A stretch of 64,000 nt of DNA from Arminella tubonensis (GTDB lineage: Bacteria; Pseudomonadota; Alphaproteobacteria; Rhizobiales; Rhizobiaceae), in NCBI RefSeq assembly GCF_003240585.1, contig NZ_PCDP01000040.1:124001-188000 (forward strand). Reading direction: 5' to 3'. Positions 53,413-62,829 of the stretch are shown here, piece after piece. Each line of letters opens with the position of its first letter. The first letter of the stretch is position 1. The notes below the pieces were generated by a model that had not been told where the DNA came from, made no database searches, and saw nothing but the letters and a program-made list of their open reading frames with translations. The position numbers and the translations under genes are program-made.

Positions 53413-54483
53413 CTAAACTGCCGCTCCTTCGAGATCAAATTGATGGATATGTTTCCCATTGGTTGACAACAATAAGATTTCACCGGATTTGATTGGAGCT
53501 TGTCCCTTAAATTTGGCCGTCAACGGCTGACCATCCGAGACGACGCCATAACAAAGTGTCTCGTCCCCGAGATGTTCGACCACTTCCGTTCGAAAGGTGA
53601 ACCCATCCGTCGAACCGATGACAAAGTCGTCGGGTCTGATTCCCAATGTGATCTTCGAACGAGGAATGGTCGCGGTCATTTGGGGCAAACGGATCGTGCT
53701 GCCGTCCTTGAACTCGGCAACGGATCCGTTGACATCGCGTGCTATACTTTCGACCTCGATAAAGTTCATGGGGGGTTGCCCCAGAAAGCTCGCCACGAAT
53801 TTATTGACGGGTTTGTTGAAGAGATCGAGTGGCCGTCCCTCTTGCTCGATGCGGCCATCGCGCATGACGACGATACGGTCTGCCAGCGTCATGGCTTCAA
53901 CCTGGTCATGCGTGACATATATCATCGTACTTCCAAGCCGGTGGTGGAGCTTTGCCAGCTCGACCCGCATCTCCGCGCGAAGAGCCGCGTCAAGATTGGA
54001 CAACGGTTCATCGAACAGAAAGACACGCGGGTTGCGCGCAAGTGCGCGACCGATAGCGACCCGCTGACGCTGCCCGCCCGACAGCGCCTTCGGCTTTCTG
54101 TGGAGGAGATGGTCAAGCTTGAGAAGCTTCGAAATGTCGAGCACTTTTTCTGTAATCGCCGGCTTTGGCGTGCCGGCAATTCTCAAGCCAAAGCCTATGT
54201 TCTCGGCAACCGTCATATGGGGATAAAGCGCGTAGGATTGGAACACCATGGCCACGCCACGTTCGGAAGGCGTAGCCGCCGTCATGTCCTCTCCATCAAT
54301 GATCAGCTTGCCGTCGGCTATCTTTTCAAGTCCGGCAATACAACGTAGCAAGGTCGACTTGCCGCAGCCCGAGGGGCCGACCAGAACCACGAACTCACCC
54401 TGCGAAATCTCAAGGCTAACATCGCGAATGATCTCCACGGCGCCATAGGATTTTCGAATATTCTGCAGTGTTACATCACCCAT
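53413..54483 (-). CDS. sugar ABC transporter ATP-binding protein (UgpC/MsmX type)
   Basis: A 356-residue ABC ATPase of the carbohydrate CUT1 group: Walker A GPSGCGKST at 36-44, FQSYALYPHMTVAENI, signature LSGGQRQR, Walker B VFLFDEPLSNLD, and a C-terminal OB-type TOBE domain (about 240-356). The ATG at 54483 opens the family sequence; the long upstream frame is a shadow of the next gene. It overlaps the DUF5107 gene by 8 bases. It energises the two permeases of the island. Confidence 0.93.
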   Translation of the reverse strand: MGDVTLQNIRKSYGAVEIIRDVSLEISQGEFVVLVGPSGCGKSTLLRCIAGLEKIADGKLIIDGEDMTAATPSERGVAMVFQSYALYPHMTVAENIGFGLRIAGTPKPAITEKVLDISKLLKLDHLLHRKPKALSGGQRQRVAIGRALARNPRVFLFDEPLSNLDAALRAEMRVELAKLHHRLGSTMIYVTHDQVEAMTLADRIVVMRDGRIEQEGRPLDLFNKPVNKFVASFLGQPPMNFIEVESIARDVNGSVAEFKDGSTIRLPQMTATIPRSKITLGIRPDDFVIGSTDGFTFRTEVVEHLGDETLCYGVVSDGQPLTAKFKGQAPIKSGEILLLSTNGKHIHQFDLEGAAV

Positions 54484-56497
54484 GATTGTCGTTTTGATCC
54501 TTGTTTGATGATGCTGGTTGTGACGCAGCCAGCATTCGGAAGTCGAGATGCTTTGGTAGTGGGTTTGAGCGGAGTACTGCGGCGGCTTCTTCGCCTGACA
54601 ATTCGCGTTCGAGCCGCTCCATCGCCAAGCCAATCTGTAAACCCTGCCACAGTTCATCAAGCGTCGTTTCGCCCTCGCGAATGGTTGCGAACTGGCGCTC
54701 GAGTATGGTCTGGAGTGTGTCGAAGTCGCTCTGTCGCAACGCCAATATTGCTCGAGCAATTTCAATACGTTCCTGTGTGAGGACGGGTGCCGGCAGGGTT
54801 CTGATAAATGCATTGAGCGCATTGAAACGCTCAAGCCGCTGGAGAAATTCAACAATTTCGACGGCAAGCGACGGCGGCGCACCTGGTAGAGCCCACGCTC
54901 GTCGATAGTGTTCCTCGGCAATTTGGTCATCTGCCAGCAATGCCAGATTTCGCTCGCCCAACCATGTCGGCTTGATCGCTATCGACTGTGAAAAAAGAGC
55001 TCGTGCTTCCTCATATCGATCGTCATCCAATGCGGCGATGCCTAACACCAGGGAATGGAGCCACGTTTGCCCCTGAGATTCTGCACTTTCGCACAGGGCT
55101 GCGCACCATCGCGGCGAAACAACGAAATCATCCGGAATAGCCTCAAGAGACTTTTGAGAGGACCCGCTGCCACTTGCGAGTTCGTCCCAGGGCGAGACCG
55201 GGGCCTCCACGTCGAAATTCAGCCCCTTTGCGATTGCCTTGCCGGTCAATCGCTCATGTCGCATACCCCAGGCGGATCCGGACTGAAGCCTCTTGCCAGG
55301 CGTTGAGGCGACTTTGCGTAGGAATGCATCTACGTCTGCAAAGTCAGCTTCATCAAATCGCCGCTCTACGAGCCTAGCTGTGGCAGCACAGGCGCTTGCA
55401 TAATCAGCCTGATGCACATCATGGGCGTCCCCAACGAGTGATGCGAAGCATTCCGTAAACTCGACTATCCCCGAAGCGGGAAGCACGAAGCGCTGGTTCT
55501 GTGTCGGTGTGATGCCAGACTGAATTTCAAGATAGCGTCCTTCGCCGTCGAGGGAAAGAAAGTCCATCCAGTGCTGGCCCCCGCTTGCTTCCCCGAAATA
55601 GAAAAACTTGCGACCGCGCAATTCCCGTGTGGATGTTTGGGCAAGGCCTACGCCGGATGCATCAAGCGCTGCGATCCAGCGCCGGTCAGCTTGCGGCTTA
55701 CGGAAGAAAACCGACGTCGCATTCTGCCAGTTTTCCGGATACGAGCCATCGAAACCATGGCCATGCGGAAAGTCGAAGCGAGCCAACTCATTGCCCGGCA
55801 GGACATGCTCGATCGAGTAGTCGGCTGGACTGAGGACGCGCAGACCAGAGCTCATTGGTACAGCCACGTTGGTCCACCAATAAGCCAGCTTCTCGTGCGA
55901 ATCCGGGTTTACTATTCGACCGTGGACGTAAACCTGATCCCCGTCGGGTGGTAGAAACAGATCGATCTGCCAAGCCGCTTCTATGACGCGATCGAACTCA
56001 AACAAGCGAAGAATCGGCCCGCGTTCAGTTTCAAGTCGCTCAGCAAAAACAGGAGCGCAGCTGAAGGGAGTGTGGCCCGGAATCAGTCCGTTCCATTCGA
56101 TGCCTCCTGAAAACCAGGCGCCGAGAGCGGCCAGATTCGCTGGTTGAAAAACCGGGTTTCGAAATACAAGATCGCGTTCAAGGCGTTTGTCGTAAAACTC
56201 GAACACGCGTCCGCCGTGTTTGGGCAACACGCTCAGCCTCAGGTGATCATTTTCGATCCGGATCGCTTCAAGCGTACCCGGCCGTTGTGAACGGTCATAG
56301 TCGTTGAGGACCCTGTAGGGAAGGATTGAGGAATCGCCCCACTGAAAGCCATGCGCGCTCTCTTCGTCGCTTAGCCCACGATTTTCCGGCGTCGAATTGA
56401 CAGGTATTGGTTGCTGCCAGTGAAATGTGGGAAGTTTGTCCGGCTCACCTAACCTCGAACTTGGTAATTTCAGCGACGCCATCTCAATAACAGTCAT
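54476..56497 (-). CDS. DUF5107 domain protein with TPR-like tail
   Basis: A 673-residue protein without a signal peptide. The first half (about 30-370) is DUF5107: RPGTLEAIRIENDHLRLSVLPKHGGRVFEFYDK, split over about 72-104, then GGIEWNGLIPGHTP, resembling the galactose-mutarotase fold. The second half is helical with TPR-like repeats (DDDRYEEARALFSQSIAIKP). DUF5107 proteins occur in sugar ABC operons, where a role in intracellular sugar conversion is likely but not shown. It overlaps the ATPase gene by 8 bases and is 11 bases from the permease upstream. Confidence 0.8.
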   Translation of the reverse strand: MTVIEMASLKLPSSRLGEPDKLPTFHWQQPIPVNSTPENRGLSDEESAHGFQWGDSSILPYRVLNDYDRSQRPGTLEAIRIENDHLRLSVLPKHGGRVFEFYDKRLERDLVFRNPVFQPANLAALGAWFSGGIEWNGLIPGHTPFSCAPVFAERLETERGPILRLFEFDRVIEAAWQIDLFLPPDGDQVYVHGRIVNPDSHEKLAYWWTNVAVPMSSGLRVLSPADYSIEHVLPGNELARFDFPHGHGFDGSYPENWQNATSVFFRKPQADRRWIAALDASGVGLAQTSTRELRGRKFFYFGEASGGQHWMDFLSLDGEGRYLEIQSGITPTQNQRFVLPASGIVEFTECFASLVGDAHDVHQADYASACAATARLVERRFDEADFADVDAFLRKVASTPGKRLQSGSAWGMRHERLTGKAIAKGLNFDVEAPVSPWDELASGSGSSQKSLEAIPDDFVVSPRWCAALCESAESQGQTWLHSLVLGIAALDDDRYEEARALFSQSIAIKPTWLGERNLALLADDQIAEEHYRRAWALPGAPPSLAVEIVEFLQRLERFNALNAFIRTLPAPVLTQERIEIARAILALRQSDFDTLQTILERQFATIREGETTLDELWQGLQIGLAMERLERELSGEEAAAVLRSNPLPKHLDFRMLAASQPASSNKDQNDNHG

Positions 56498-56507
56498 GGG
56501 ATCATCC

Positions 56508-57365
56508 TCATTTGACGCCGCCTACCGTGAGGCCCCCGATCATGCGCTCTGAAACAACGGCGAATAGAATAATTGTCGGAACCATAACGATGGTCACTCC
56601 CGCAAAGAGGGCGGCCCAATCGCCGCCGGAATATTGCATCGACGTGACCAGTGCGTAGATCCCGAGTGAGAGCGTTCGCTTGTCCGGGCTATTCAACAGC
56701 ACAAGTGAAAGTTGATACTCATTCCACAATCCAACGAAGTTCATGATCGCGACGGTCGCAATTCCCGGCATTGCCAGCGGCAACATAATGTGCCGGAAAG
56801 CCTGGAAGTCGGAACATCCATCGATAACGGCAGCGGATTCCAATTCGCTTGGTAGCGATGAAAAAAAACCTGTCAGCACATAGATCGTAAATGGGAGGGA
56901 GAGGGCGATATAGACGATGGACAGACCGGTAAGCGTGTCCCCAAGGCGCAAACGCGTCATGATAACGAACAGGGGGACAAAAAGCAGAGGGTAAGGGACA
57001 CCCATGCCGAAAACAAAGAAGTTCGAGATCGTCTCTCTTCCGCGAAAATGGCCACGGCTGAGGACATAGGCCGCCGGGACGGCAACAAGCAGCAACCCTG
57101 CAACGGAGGCGGAAACAACCATTATGCTGTTGAGGAAGTAACTGCCGAAACGGTTCGCAATCCAAACCTTTGCGTAGTTCTCGAATACTGGATCAAGTGG
57201 AATACTCCAGGGGCTACGGAATAGGTCACGATTATTCTTGAGGGAGGCAGTGACTATCCAGACCACAAAGAAGGTCGTGAACAACGACCGTCCACCCAGG
57301 AAAAAATAAGCAACAAGTCGTTTCCAGCGCTTGATGGAGGCAAATTGCGAAACAATACTAAGCAT
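56508..57365 (-). CDS. sugar ABC transporter permease (MalG type)
   Basis: A 285-residue CUT1 permease with six hydrophobic segments and the EAA loop ESAAVIDGCSDFQAFRHIMLP (about 188-208). It ends with the usual GGLTVGGVK tail. No clear ribosome site precedes the ATG, and 134 bases separate it from the other permease, where I see nothing coding. It pairs with the upstream permease. Confidence 0.92.
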   Translation of the reverse strand: MLSIVSQFASIKRWKRLVAYFFLGGRSLFTTFFVVWIVTASLKNNRDLFRSPWSIPLDPVFENYAKVWIANRFGSYFLNSIMVVSASVAGLLLVAVPAAYVLSRGHFRGRETISNFFVFGMGVPYPLLFVPLFVIMTRLRLGDTLTGLSIVYIALSLPFTIYVLTGFFSSLPSELESAAVIDGCSDFQAFRHIMLPLAMPGIATVAIMNFVGLWNEYQLSLVLLNSPDKRTLSLGIYALVTSMQYSGGDWAALFAGVTIVMVPTIILFAVVSERMIGGLTVGGVK

Positions 57366-57499
57366 TTTTCTAAAGCTTTCTCAGACCATATTGGTCGTAT
57401 TCTTTATCTTGCTTGGTTAGTACAAGGTCGATCGCCCGCGCGTGGAGCTCGATCCTCGTCACTTTACTTGATCTGGTCGTCTCTGTGATTTGAAAGGCG

Positions 57500-58384
57500 C
57501 TAATATTCCAGACGTTCACGGCGAAGCGCGACGCGAAACACGAAGACGGCAAGGATCGTGAATATGAACATCATCACGCCGATCGCCGTTGCGTATCCGA
57601 GCGCGTAGACCGGCTGGCGCTGACCAAACCCCATGATCAGAAGATAAATTGAAGGGGTATACAGATTTTGGTCGATGTTCGGACCACCGAATGCATAGGG
57701 AAATTCCAGCATTTTGATTGCTTGGATTGCCCAAAGGACCAAAGTTATAACGATCACATCCCAGATCATCGGCACCGTGACGAAGCGGAACATTTGGAAA
57801 TCCGACGCGCCTTCAAGCCGGGCGGCTTCGTACATTTCAGGCGGAATCTTGTCCGCGCCTGCGAGGATCAATATTGTAAAGAAGCCTGCGGATACCCACA
57901 CAAGTCCGATCATCATCGACCAGAACATATGTTCCGGCGCGGTCCATGAGATTGAAGCCAGTTGGTTCAATCCGAGCGATTTCAGAAAACTTGTCAGAAG
58001 ACCGTAACGCGGCATGAAAACAAAGGACCAGAAGGTCGTGATGGCAACCACAGCGATCACGTTGGGCATGAAAATAAGCGCGCGAAAAAACTTCTTTCCC
58101 CAAATTCCCGAGTTGATGAGCACGGTGAAGAGAAAGGCAAGACCAAAAACCGAGACGCCGCCGACTATCAGGATTACGAACATATTAAGGTTGGCGGTCC
58201 AGAAGACGCTGTCCGTCAACAGTGATTTATAGTTGTTCATTCCAACCCACAGCGGGTCTTGGCCAAAACCCGAAGTGCTGTAAAAGCTGAGGCCAAAGGC
58301 ACCTGCCGTCGGAAGCACCAGAAACCCGAGAAAAAGAGCTATTGCAGGTGCAAGGAAAGCGATGATCATTCGTCGTCGCATCAT
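57500..58384 (-). CDS. sugar ABC transporter permease (MalF type)
   Basis: A 294-residue CUT1 permease with six membrane segments and the EAA loop YEAARLEGASDFQMFRFVTVP (about 190-211). The ATG at 58384 is chosen over three earlier in-frame starts because AGGA lies 8 bases upstream and the first helix follows directly. It lies 98 bases after the solute-binding protein gene. Confidence 0.9.
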   Translation of the reverse strand: MMRRRMIIAFLAPAIALFLGFLVLPTAGAFGLSFYSTSGFGQDPLWVGMNNYKSLLTDSVFWTANLNMFVILIVGGVSVFGLAFLFTVLINSGIWGKKFFRALIFMPNVIAVVAITTFWSFVFMPRYGLLTSFLKSLGLNQLASISWTAPEHMFWSMMIGLVWVSAGFFTILILAGADKIPPEMYEAARLEGASDFQMFRFVTVPMIWDVIVITLVLWAIQAIKMLEFPYAFGGPNIDQNLYTPSIYLLIMGFGQRQPVYALGYATAIGVMMFIFTILAVFVFRVALRRERLEY

Positions 58385-58482
58385 GGAAAACATCCTGGCT
58401 ATGCCGAGTTTGAAATGTCGAACCGAGCTGGCTCTGCGATGCGATCCCGCAATCAAACTAAACTGCGGGATCTTCGACCGAA

Positions 58483-59762
58483 CTAGCCAGGGTTCCTTTC
58501 CCAATACTCCTTGGTTTTCGCCGCCAGAATGTCGACGAGCACCTCCGGTGCAATCTGCCCAAGGAACATCTTGTTGTGCTCAGGCTCGGCGACGGTTGCA
58601 TAGAAAGCCGGATAGGCCACATCCAGGCCACCGCCGACACCTTGCAGGGCAGTTGCTTGAGACGCCGCCTCCTCCGCATCGTGCAGCGCTTCCGGCCACT
58701 TCACGCCCTTACGGGTGACACCAACACCACCTATTTCTGCCATGAGCTTTTGCGAATGTTCGCCTAGCGCGAATTTAATAAAATCAATGGCTTCCTTGGG
58801 GTGCGGCGAGTTTTTCAACACCATGAACGACAGAAGCGCTACCTCCAGGTCGGTGGCTTTTCCGGACCCGCCTGCTACAGTCGGAAAATTGAACGCACCC
58901 CAGCGGAAATCCTTTCCTGCGCTCGACGCCAGTTCCGACGGCAACCATGAGCCGACCAATTCGCCGATCGAATCCCCAAAGGCAATCGTCTGTTGCCCCG
59001 CGGGATACTGGAACCCTCGTGCGTCTTCGGCGATGCATTTTGCATCCCAGAGTTTGCGCTCATCTTGAGCAGCTTGGAGAACGGCAGGGTTCTTCCAACC
59101 GTCACCGCTTTTGTCCAACATAATATGCATCAGACTTCCCGGACCTAATCGGCGCTCGATCAGGTGTGAGAAGTAGAGCCAATTGTACCCGCCTACGTTG
59201 CTTTCGATCACGAGCGCGTTCTTGCCATGCGACGAAACCACGCCGCAGAGCAAAGCAATTCGTCAAAAGTCTGTGGTGCCTCAGACTTTGTCTCTTCCAA
59301 AAGCGCCTTGGAGTACCAGAAGTTGACCGTATTATAGATATAGGGCAGTTGAACGTGCCTGCCTGCCTTGGCATAGAGGTCGAAAGTACCAGGAAGAAAG
59401 GCTTCGGTGGTTGCCGGATCCAGAATGCCATCGACCTCGTAGCCCAGATCGTCTTTTTGCAAGCCGCCTGCTAGCTCGTTTGCGTCCTGGTCCATAAAAT
59501 CAATGGGAATTCCTGCCTGAAGGGCTCCGCGAAGCTTTGTCTGGTTTTGCCGGCCGTTCCACGCAACCTCGAAGGTGACATCCGGGTGGCTCTTGGTGTA
59601 CGCGGCCATGATTTGCGACAGCGCTCGCGCTTGAGGTTCTGGCTCGTTCCACATGGACCAGAAGACAAGCTTGGTATCCGCCAGCGCGTTGTTAGGCACG
59701 CTGAGTGACCCGGCGAGAAGCATAGCAATGCCAAATGATTTAGACCGAAGAACGGGCACCAT
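58483..59762 (-). pseudogene. sugar ABC solute-binding protein, frameshifted
   Basis: A carbohydrate-binding protein of about 425 residues in two frames. The first part (from ATG 59762, after GGGAGGA) has a signal peptide ending NNALADT and WSMWNEPEPQARALSQIMAAY. The frame is lost after TFDEL at about residue 169 (near 59256) and ends at 59208. The second frame starts with LCGVVSSHGKNALVIESN and runs to the normal end at 58483. Loss of one base in GAATTG-CTTTG would explain it. As read, the binding protein is broken and the transporter would not work; sequencing error is the alternative. The family is SBP type 1 (CUT1). Confidence 0.85.
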
Positions 59763-59830
59763 TCAAATCCTCCCTAAAAAACTAATAAACAATCAATAAA
59801 ACAATGCAGACGAACCTAGCCTAAAAACGT

Positions 59831-59848
59831 AATTATGCAAACATAATT
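59831..59848. promoter_or_regulatory. palindrome in the SBP-rpiR divergent promoter region
   Basis: AATTATG and CATAATT, exact complements, with 4 bases between them, in the 165-base AT-rich gap between the divergent solute-binding protein and RpiR genes. It is a candidate operator for the RpiR regulator. It differs in sequence from the palindrome at 53369-53389, so the two may not bind the same protein. Confidence 0.5.
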
Positions 59849-59927
59849 TTGCGCGCATGACGCTTATAAAGTAGCGCCACTAGCTTTCTCGGCTGCGCCG
59901 GGTCTGGAATATTGCTGGAGTGACACC

Positions 59928-60806
59928 ATGGAAATAACGAGCAATCTGATCGAGACAATCAGGGCCGAAATTGAGACATTTAATCGAGCGGAACGACGGG
60001 TGGCGGAAGCCATCTTGTCGGATCTCGCAGGTGCGACACGCCTGAGTATTCGGGAACTCGCAAGCCGCGCCGAAGTGAGCGAGCCCACCATAGTTCGTTT
60101 CTCGCGCCGCTTGGGTTGCGACGGATTTTCGAGCCTCAAGCTGAAGCTTGCGCAGGATTACGCGTTGGGTAGGCTTTATTTCGATACCTCGCCAGAGGGC
60201 AGCGAACCATCGGACGTGGTAGAACAAGTATATCGCTCAGCAAATCGAGCTCTTGCTTCCGCGCGTGATCAGTTTGTGATGGAGACTTACGAACAGGCAG
60301 CGCTTTTGATCAACAATGCCAGTCGGGTATTCTGTTTCGGGGTGGGCGGCAGTTCGGCAAATCTTGCAGCTGAAGCGGAGGATCGCCTATTCCGCTTGGA
60401 TGTTCCCGTCTCTTCCACAGCTGATCCCTATAAGCAGCGCATGATGGCGGCAATTTCCGGGCCCGGCGACGTCTTCCTGATGTTCTCTACCACTGGCAAG
60501 CCGCAATCGCTGATCGACAGTGCTGAAGTGGCGCGAAAGCTGAAAGCTGACGTAATCGCTGTCACGAGACCGCAAACACCTCTTGGAACTCTGGCAAATG
60601 TCCATTTGAGTTTGTCGATTGCTGACGATGAAGTTTATTACAATTTACCCAACCCGGTTCGCTACGCCCAGCTTCTTGTACTTGATTGCTTGGCCATGAT
60701 GATTGCTGCGTCACGGTCGGATGTGGCTGCGCGCAAACTGAGGCGTATCCGGATGGCGCTGGTTTCGTTGCATGGCCCAACACAGGCGCAACCAATTGGC
60801 GACTAG
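59928..60806 (+). CDS. RpiR-family transcriptional regulator
   Basis: A 292-residue regulator with an N-terminal HTH_6 domain (about 1-78; LSIRELASRAEVSEPTIVRFSRRLG) and a C-terminal SIS sugar-phosphate-binding domain (about 110-250; FGVGGSSANLAAEAEDRL, MFSTTGKPQSLIDSAEVA). Such regulators sense phosphosugars and usually control the adjacent catabolic genes. It is divergent from the ABC operon and follows GGAG. Its target is most likely the sugar island. Confidence 0.92.
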   Translation: MEITSNLIETIRAEIETFNRAERRVAEAILSDLAGATRLSIRELASRAEVSEPTIVRFSRRLGCDGFSSLKLKLAQDYALGRLYFDTSPEGSEPSDVVEQVYRSANRALASARDQFVMETYEQAALLINNASRVFCFGVGGSSANLAAEAEDRLFRLDVPVSSTADPYKQRMMAAISGPGDVFLMFSTTGKPQSLIDSAEVARKLKADVIAVTRPQTPLGTLANVHLSLSIADDEVYYNLPNPVRYAQLLVLDCLAMMIAASRSDVAARKLRRIRMALVSLHGPTQAQPIGD

Positions 60807-60934
60807 TTTGAAACGCGCCTATTGCAATTGCTCTGGCCACGTCCCGCCAAGGCCGACTAGCCGCTTCCACGCATTTTCGGCTTGAAACCGACTAAGGAAA
60901 GGAGCAAACCGGGCGCCGTTGAGAGGGAACAACG

Positions 60935-61819
60935 ATGCTCGCAATACACCCGGTTGATCACCTCGTGCTGCCGACGGTCAATATCGATTTGGCGCGCGAA
61001 CGGTTGGGTAAGCTCGGTTTTGCCGTAGCACCGGATGCGCGACATCCGTTCGGCACCGAGAATGCCTGCATCTTCTTTGCGGACGGCACCTATTTGGAGC
61101 CGTTGGGTGTTGCGAGCCTCGAAGAATGCGAAAAGACCGCACGCGAGGGAAATGTATTCACCGCCCGCGATCAGGCGTTTCGCTTCCGCGTCGGCGAGGA
61201 TGGCTTTTCGGCCGTCGTATTTGGGGCGAACGATGCGAAAGCGGATGACGCCCGCTTCCGCCAGAATACGATATCTGCTGGCAAGATGCTGCAATTTGCG
61301 CGGCCGATGCGCATGCCCGATGGATCCGAATCGACTGCGGGGTTCAACCTTGCTTTTGCCGCGGATTTGCGGGCGCCGGATTTTTTCGCCTTTTGTTGCG
61401 AGCGCACCAATCCTTTGCCTGCTGATCGTGGAGCACTGGAGCATCATGCAAATGGGGTCGTGGGCATGGCTGAAGTAGTCTTGTCGACGTCGCGTCCGGC
61501 GGCCTTTCGCAGCTTTTTCGAACTTGTTTCCAATGGCGCCGAGATCGTCGAGGGCTCCTTCGGTATCAACGTCAAGACGCCGAATGTTTGCATCGCGGTC
61601 ATCAATTCACAGGGCATGCAGGCCTTCTTCGATCTTGATGTATCGAGGGAGGATGCAGGACTGCACGCGAAGGCGATCGTCTTCAAGACAAGCGATCTTT
61701 CCGTGACAACGTCACATTTGACTGCTAACGGCGTGACCTACACGCGCAAGAGCAACCGCGTTCTGGTAAAGGCAGCGCCCGGGCAGGGCGCGCTGTTCGC
61801 TTTCGAGGAGATATCATGA
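60935..61819 (+). CDS. VOC family (glyoxalase-like) protein
   Basis: A 294-residue protein with two VOC modules (about 5-125 and 165-290; PVDHLVLPTVNIDLARERL, ENACIFFADGTYLEPLG). The vicinal-oxygen-chelate fold covers glyoxalases and dioxygenases; the reaction is unknown. In rhizobia the gene regularly lies before kdsA, and here its stop overlaps the kdsA ATG (ATGA). Both may be cotranscribed. Confidence 0.88.
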   Translation: MLAIHPVDHLVLPTVNIDLARERLGKLGFAVAPDARHPFGTENACIFFADGTYLEPLGVASLEECEKTAREGNVFTARDQAFRFRVGEDGFSAVVFGANDAKADDARFRQNTISAGKMLQFARPMRMPDGSESTAGFNLAFAADLRAPDFFAFCCERTNPLPADRGALEHHANGVVGMAEVVLSTSRPAAFRSFFELVSNGAEIVEGSFGINVKTPNVCIAVINSQGMQAFFDLDVSREDAGLHAKAIVFKTSDLSVTTSHLTANGVTYTRKSNRVLVKAAPGQGALFAFEEIS

Positions 61820-62661
61820 GCAACCCGACCAATTCCACAGTGACAGCGGGCGAGGGCGCGGCCAAAGTCGCGTTTTCAAATACTGGCCGACTGTCCCTGA
61901 TTGCTGGCCCCTGCCAGATGGAGAGCCGGGAACACGCCTTCACCATGGCGGGTAAACTCGTCGAGCTTTGCGGCAAGCTAGGGATTGGTCTGGTCTACAA
62001 GTCGTCCTTCGACAAGGCTAACAGAACGTCGCTTTCCGCCCAGCGCGGCATCGGCCTGGAAAGTGCCATGGAGATATTCGCCGACCTGAAGAAGGAATTC
62101 GGCTTTCCCGTTCTCACCGACATTCATAACGAAGAGCAGTGCGCCATCGTCGCAAAGACCGTCGATATTCTCCAGATTCCGGCCTTCCTGTCTCGCCAGA
62201 CCGACCTTCTGGTCGCGGCTGCCAAAACAGGTCGAGTGATCAACGTCAAGAAGGGCCAGTTCCTGGCGCCCTGGGACATGAAGAACGTGCTCGCCAAGCT
62301 GAATGACAGCGGCAATCCGAATATCCTGCTTTGCGAGCGCGGCGCTTCCTTCGGGTACAATACCCTGGTCTCCGATATGCGTTCGCTGCCAATCATGTCG
62401 GCGATGGGCGCGCCTGTCATTTTCGACGCCACCCATTCCGTGCAGCAGCCGGGCGGGCAGGGCTGCTCCTCTGGCGGCCAACGCGAATTCGTGGAAACCC
62501 TGGCGCGTGCCGCCGTTGCCGTCGGCGTTGCCGGCGTCTTCGTGGAGACCCATGAGGATCCCGATCACGCGCCCTCCGACGGGCCTAACATGGTTCATCT
62601 GAAGGATATGCCGCGGTTGCTGGAAAAGCTGCTGGCCTTCGATGCCATCGCCAAAGCATGA
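61816..62661 (+). CDS. kdsA: 3-deoxy-8-phosphooctulonate (Kdo-8-P) synthase
   Basis: A 281-residue aldolase-type enzyme with LIAGPCQMESREHA, YKSSFDKANRTS, DATHSVQQPGG and ETHEDPDHAPSDGPNM. It condenses arabinose-5-phosphate and phosphoenolpyruvate for the Kdo sugar of lipopolysaccharide. The start overlaps the VOC stop. The Cys residue in GPCQ... and the DATHS motif are intact. Confidence 0.96.
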   Translation: MSNPTNSTVTAGEGAAKVAFSNTGRLSLIAGPCQMESREHAFTMAGKLVELCGKLGIGLVYKSSFDKANRTSLSAQRGIGLESAMEIFADLKKEFGFPVLTDIHNEEQCAIVAKTVDILQIPAFLSRQTDLLVAAAKTGRVINVKKGQFLAPWDMKNVLAKLNDSGNPNILLCERGASFGYNTLVSDMRSLPIMSAMGAPVIFDATHSVQQPGGQGCSSGGQREFVETLARAAVAVGVAGVFVETHEDPDHAPSDGPNMVHLKDMPRLLEKLLAFDAIAKA

Positions 62662-62829
62662 ATTCGCCTAAAGCCCGAATTCCGGGGAACATTCAAAAGC
62701 CTGACATGATCTTGCTTTACCCGGCTATAGGATGTTCCCTTTGATCGACGCGCGGATCGGCATTGTAATTTCCGCGCCTTCGATTAAGAGATTTCAATCG
62801 ATTTATAACCTAGCGAGCAGGAAGCTATC

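Noticed and set aside
57366..57499. 60-codon minus-strand frame between the two sugar permease genes
   Set aside because: No homology seen and it overlaps the permease end; the gap is better called non-coding.
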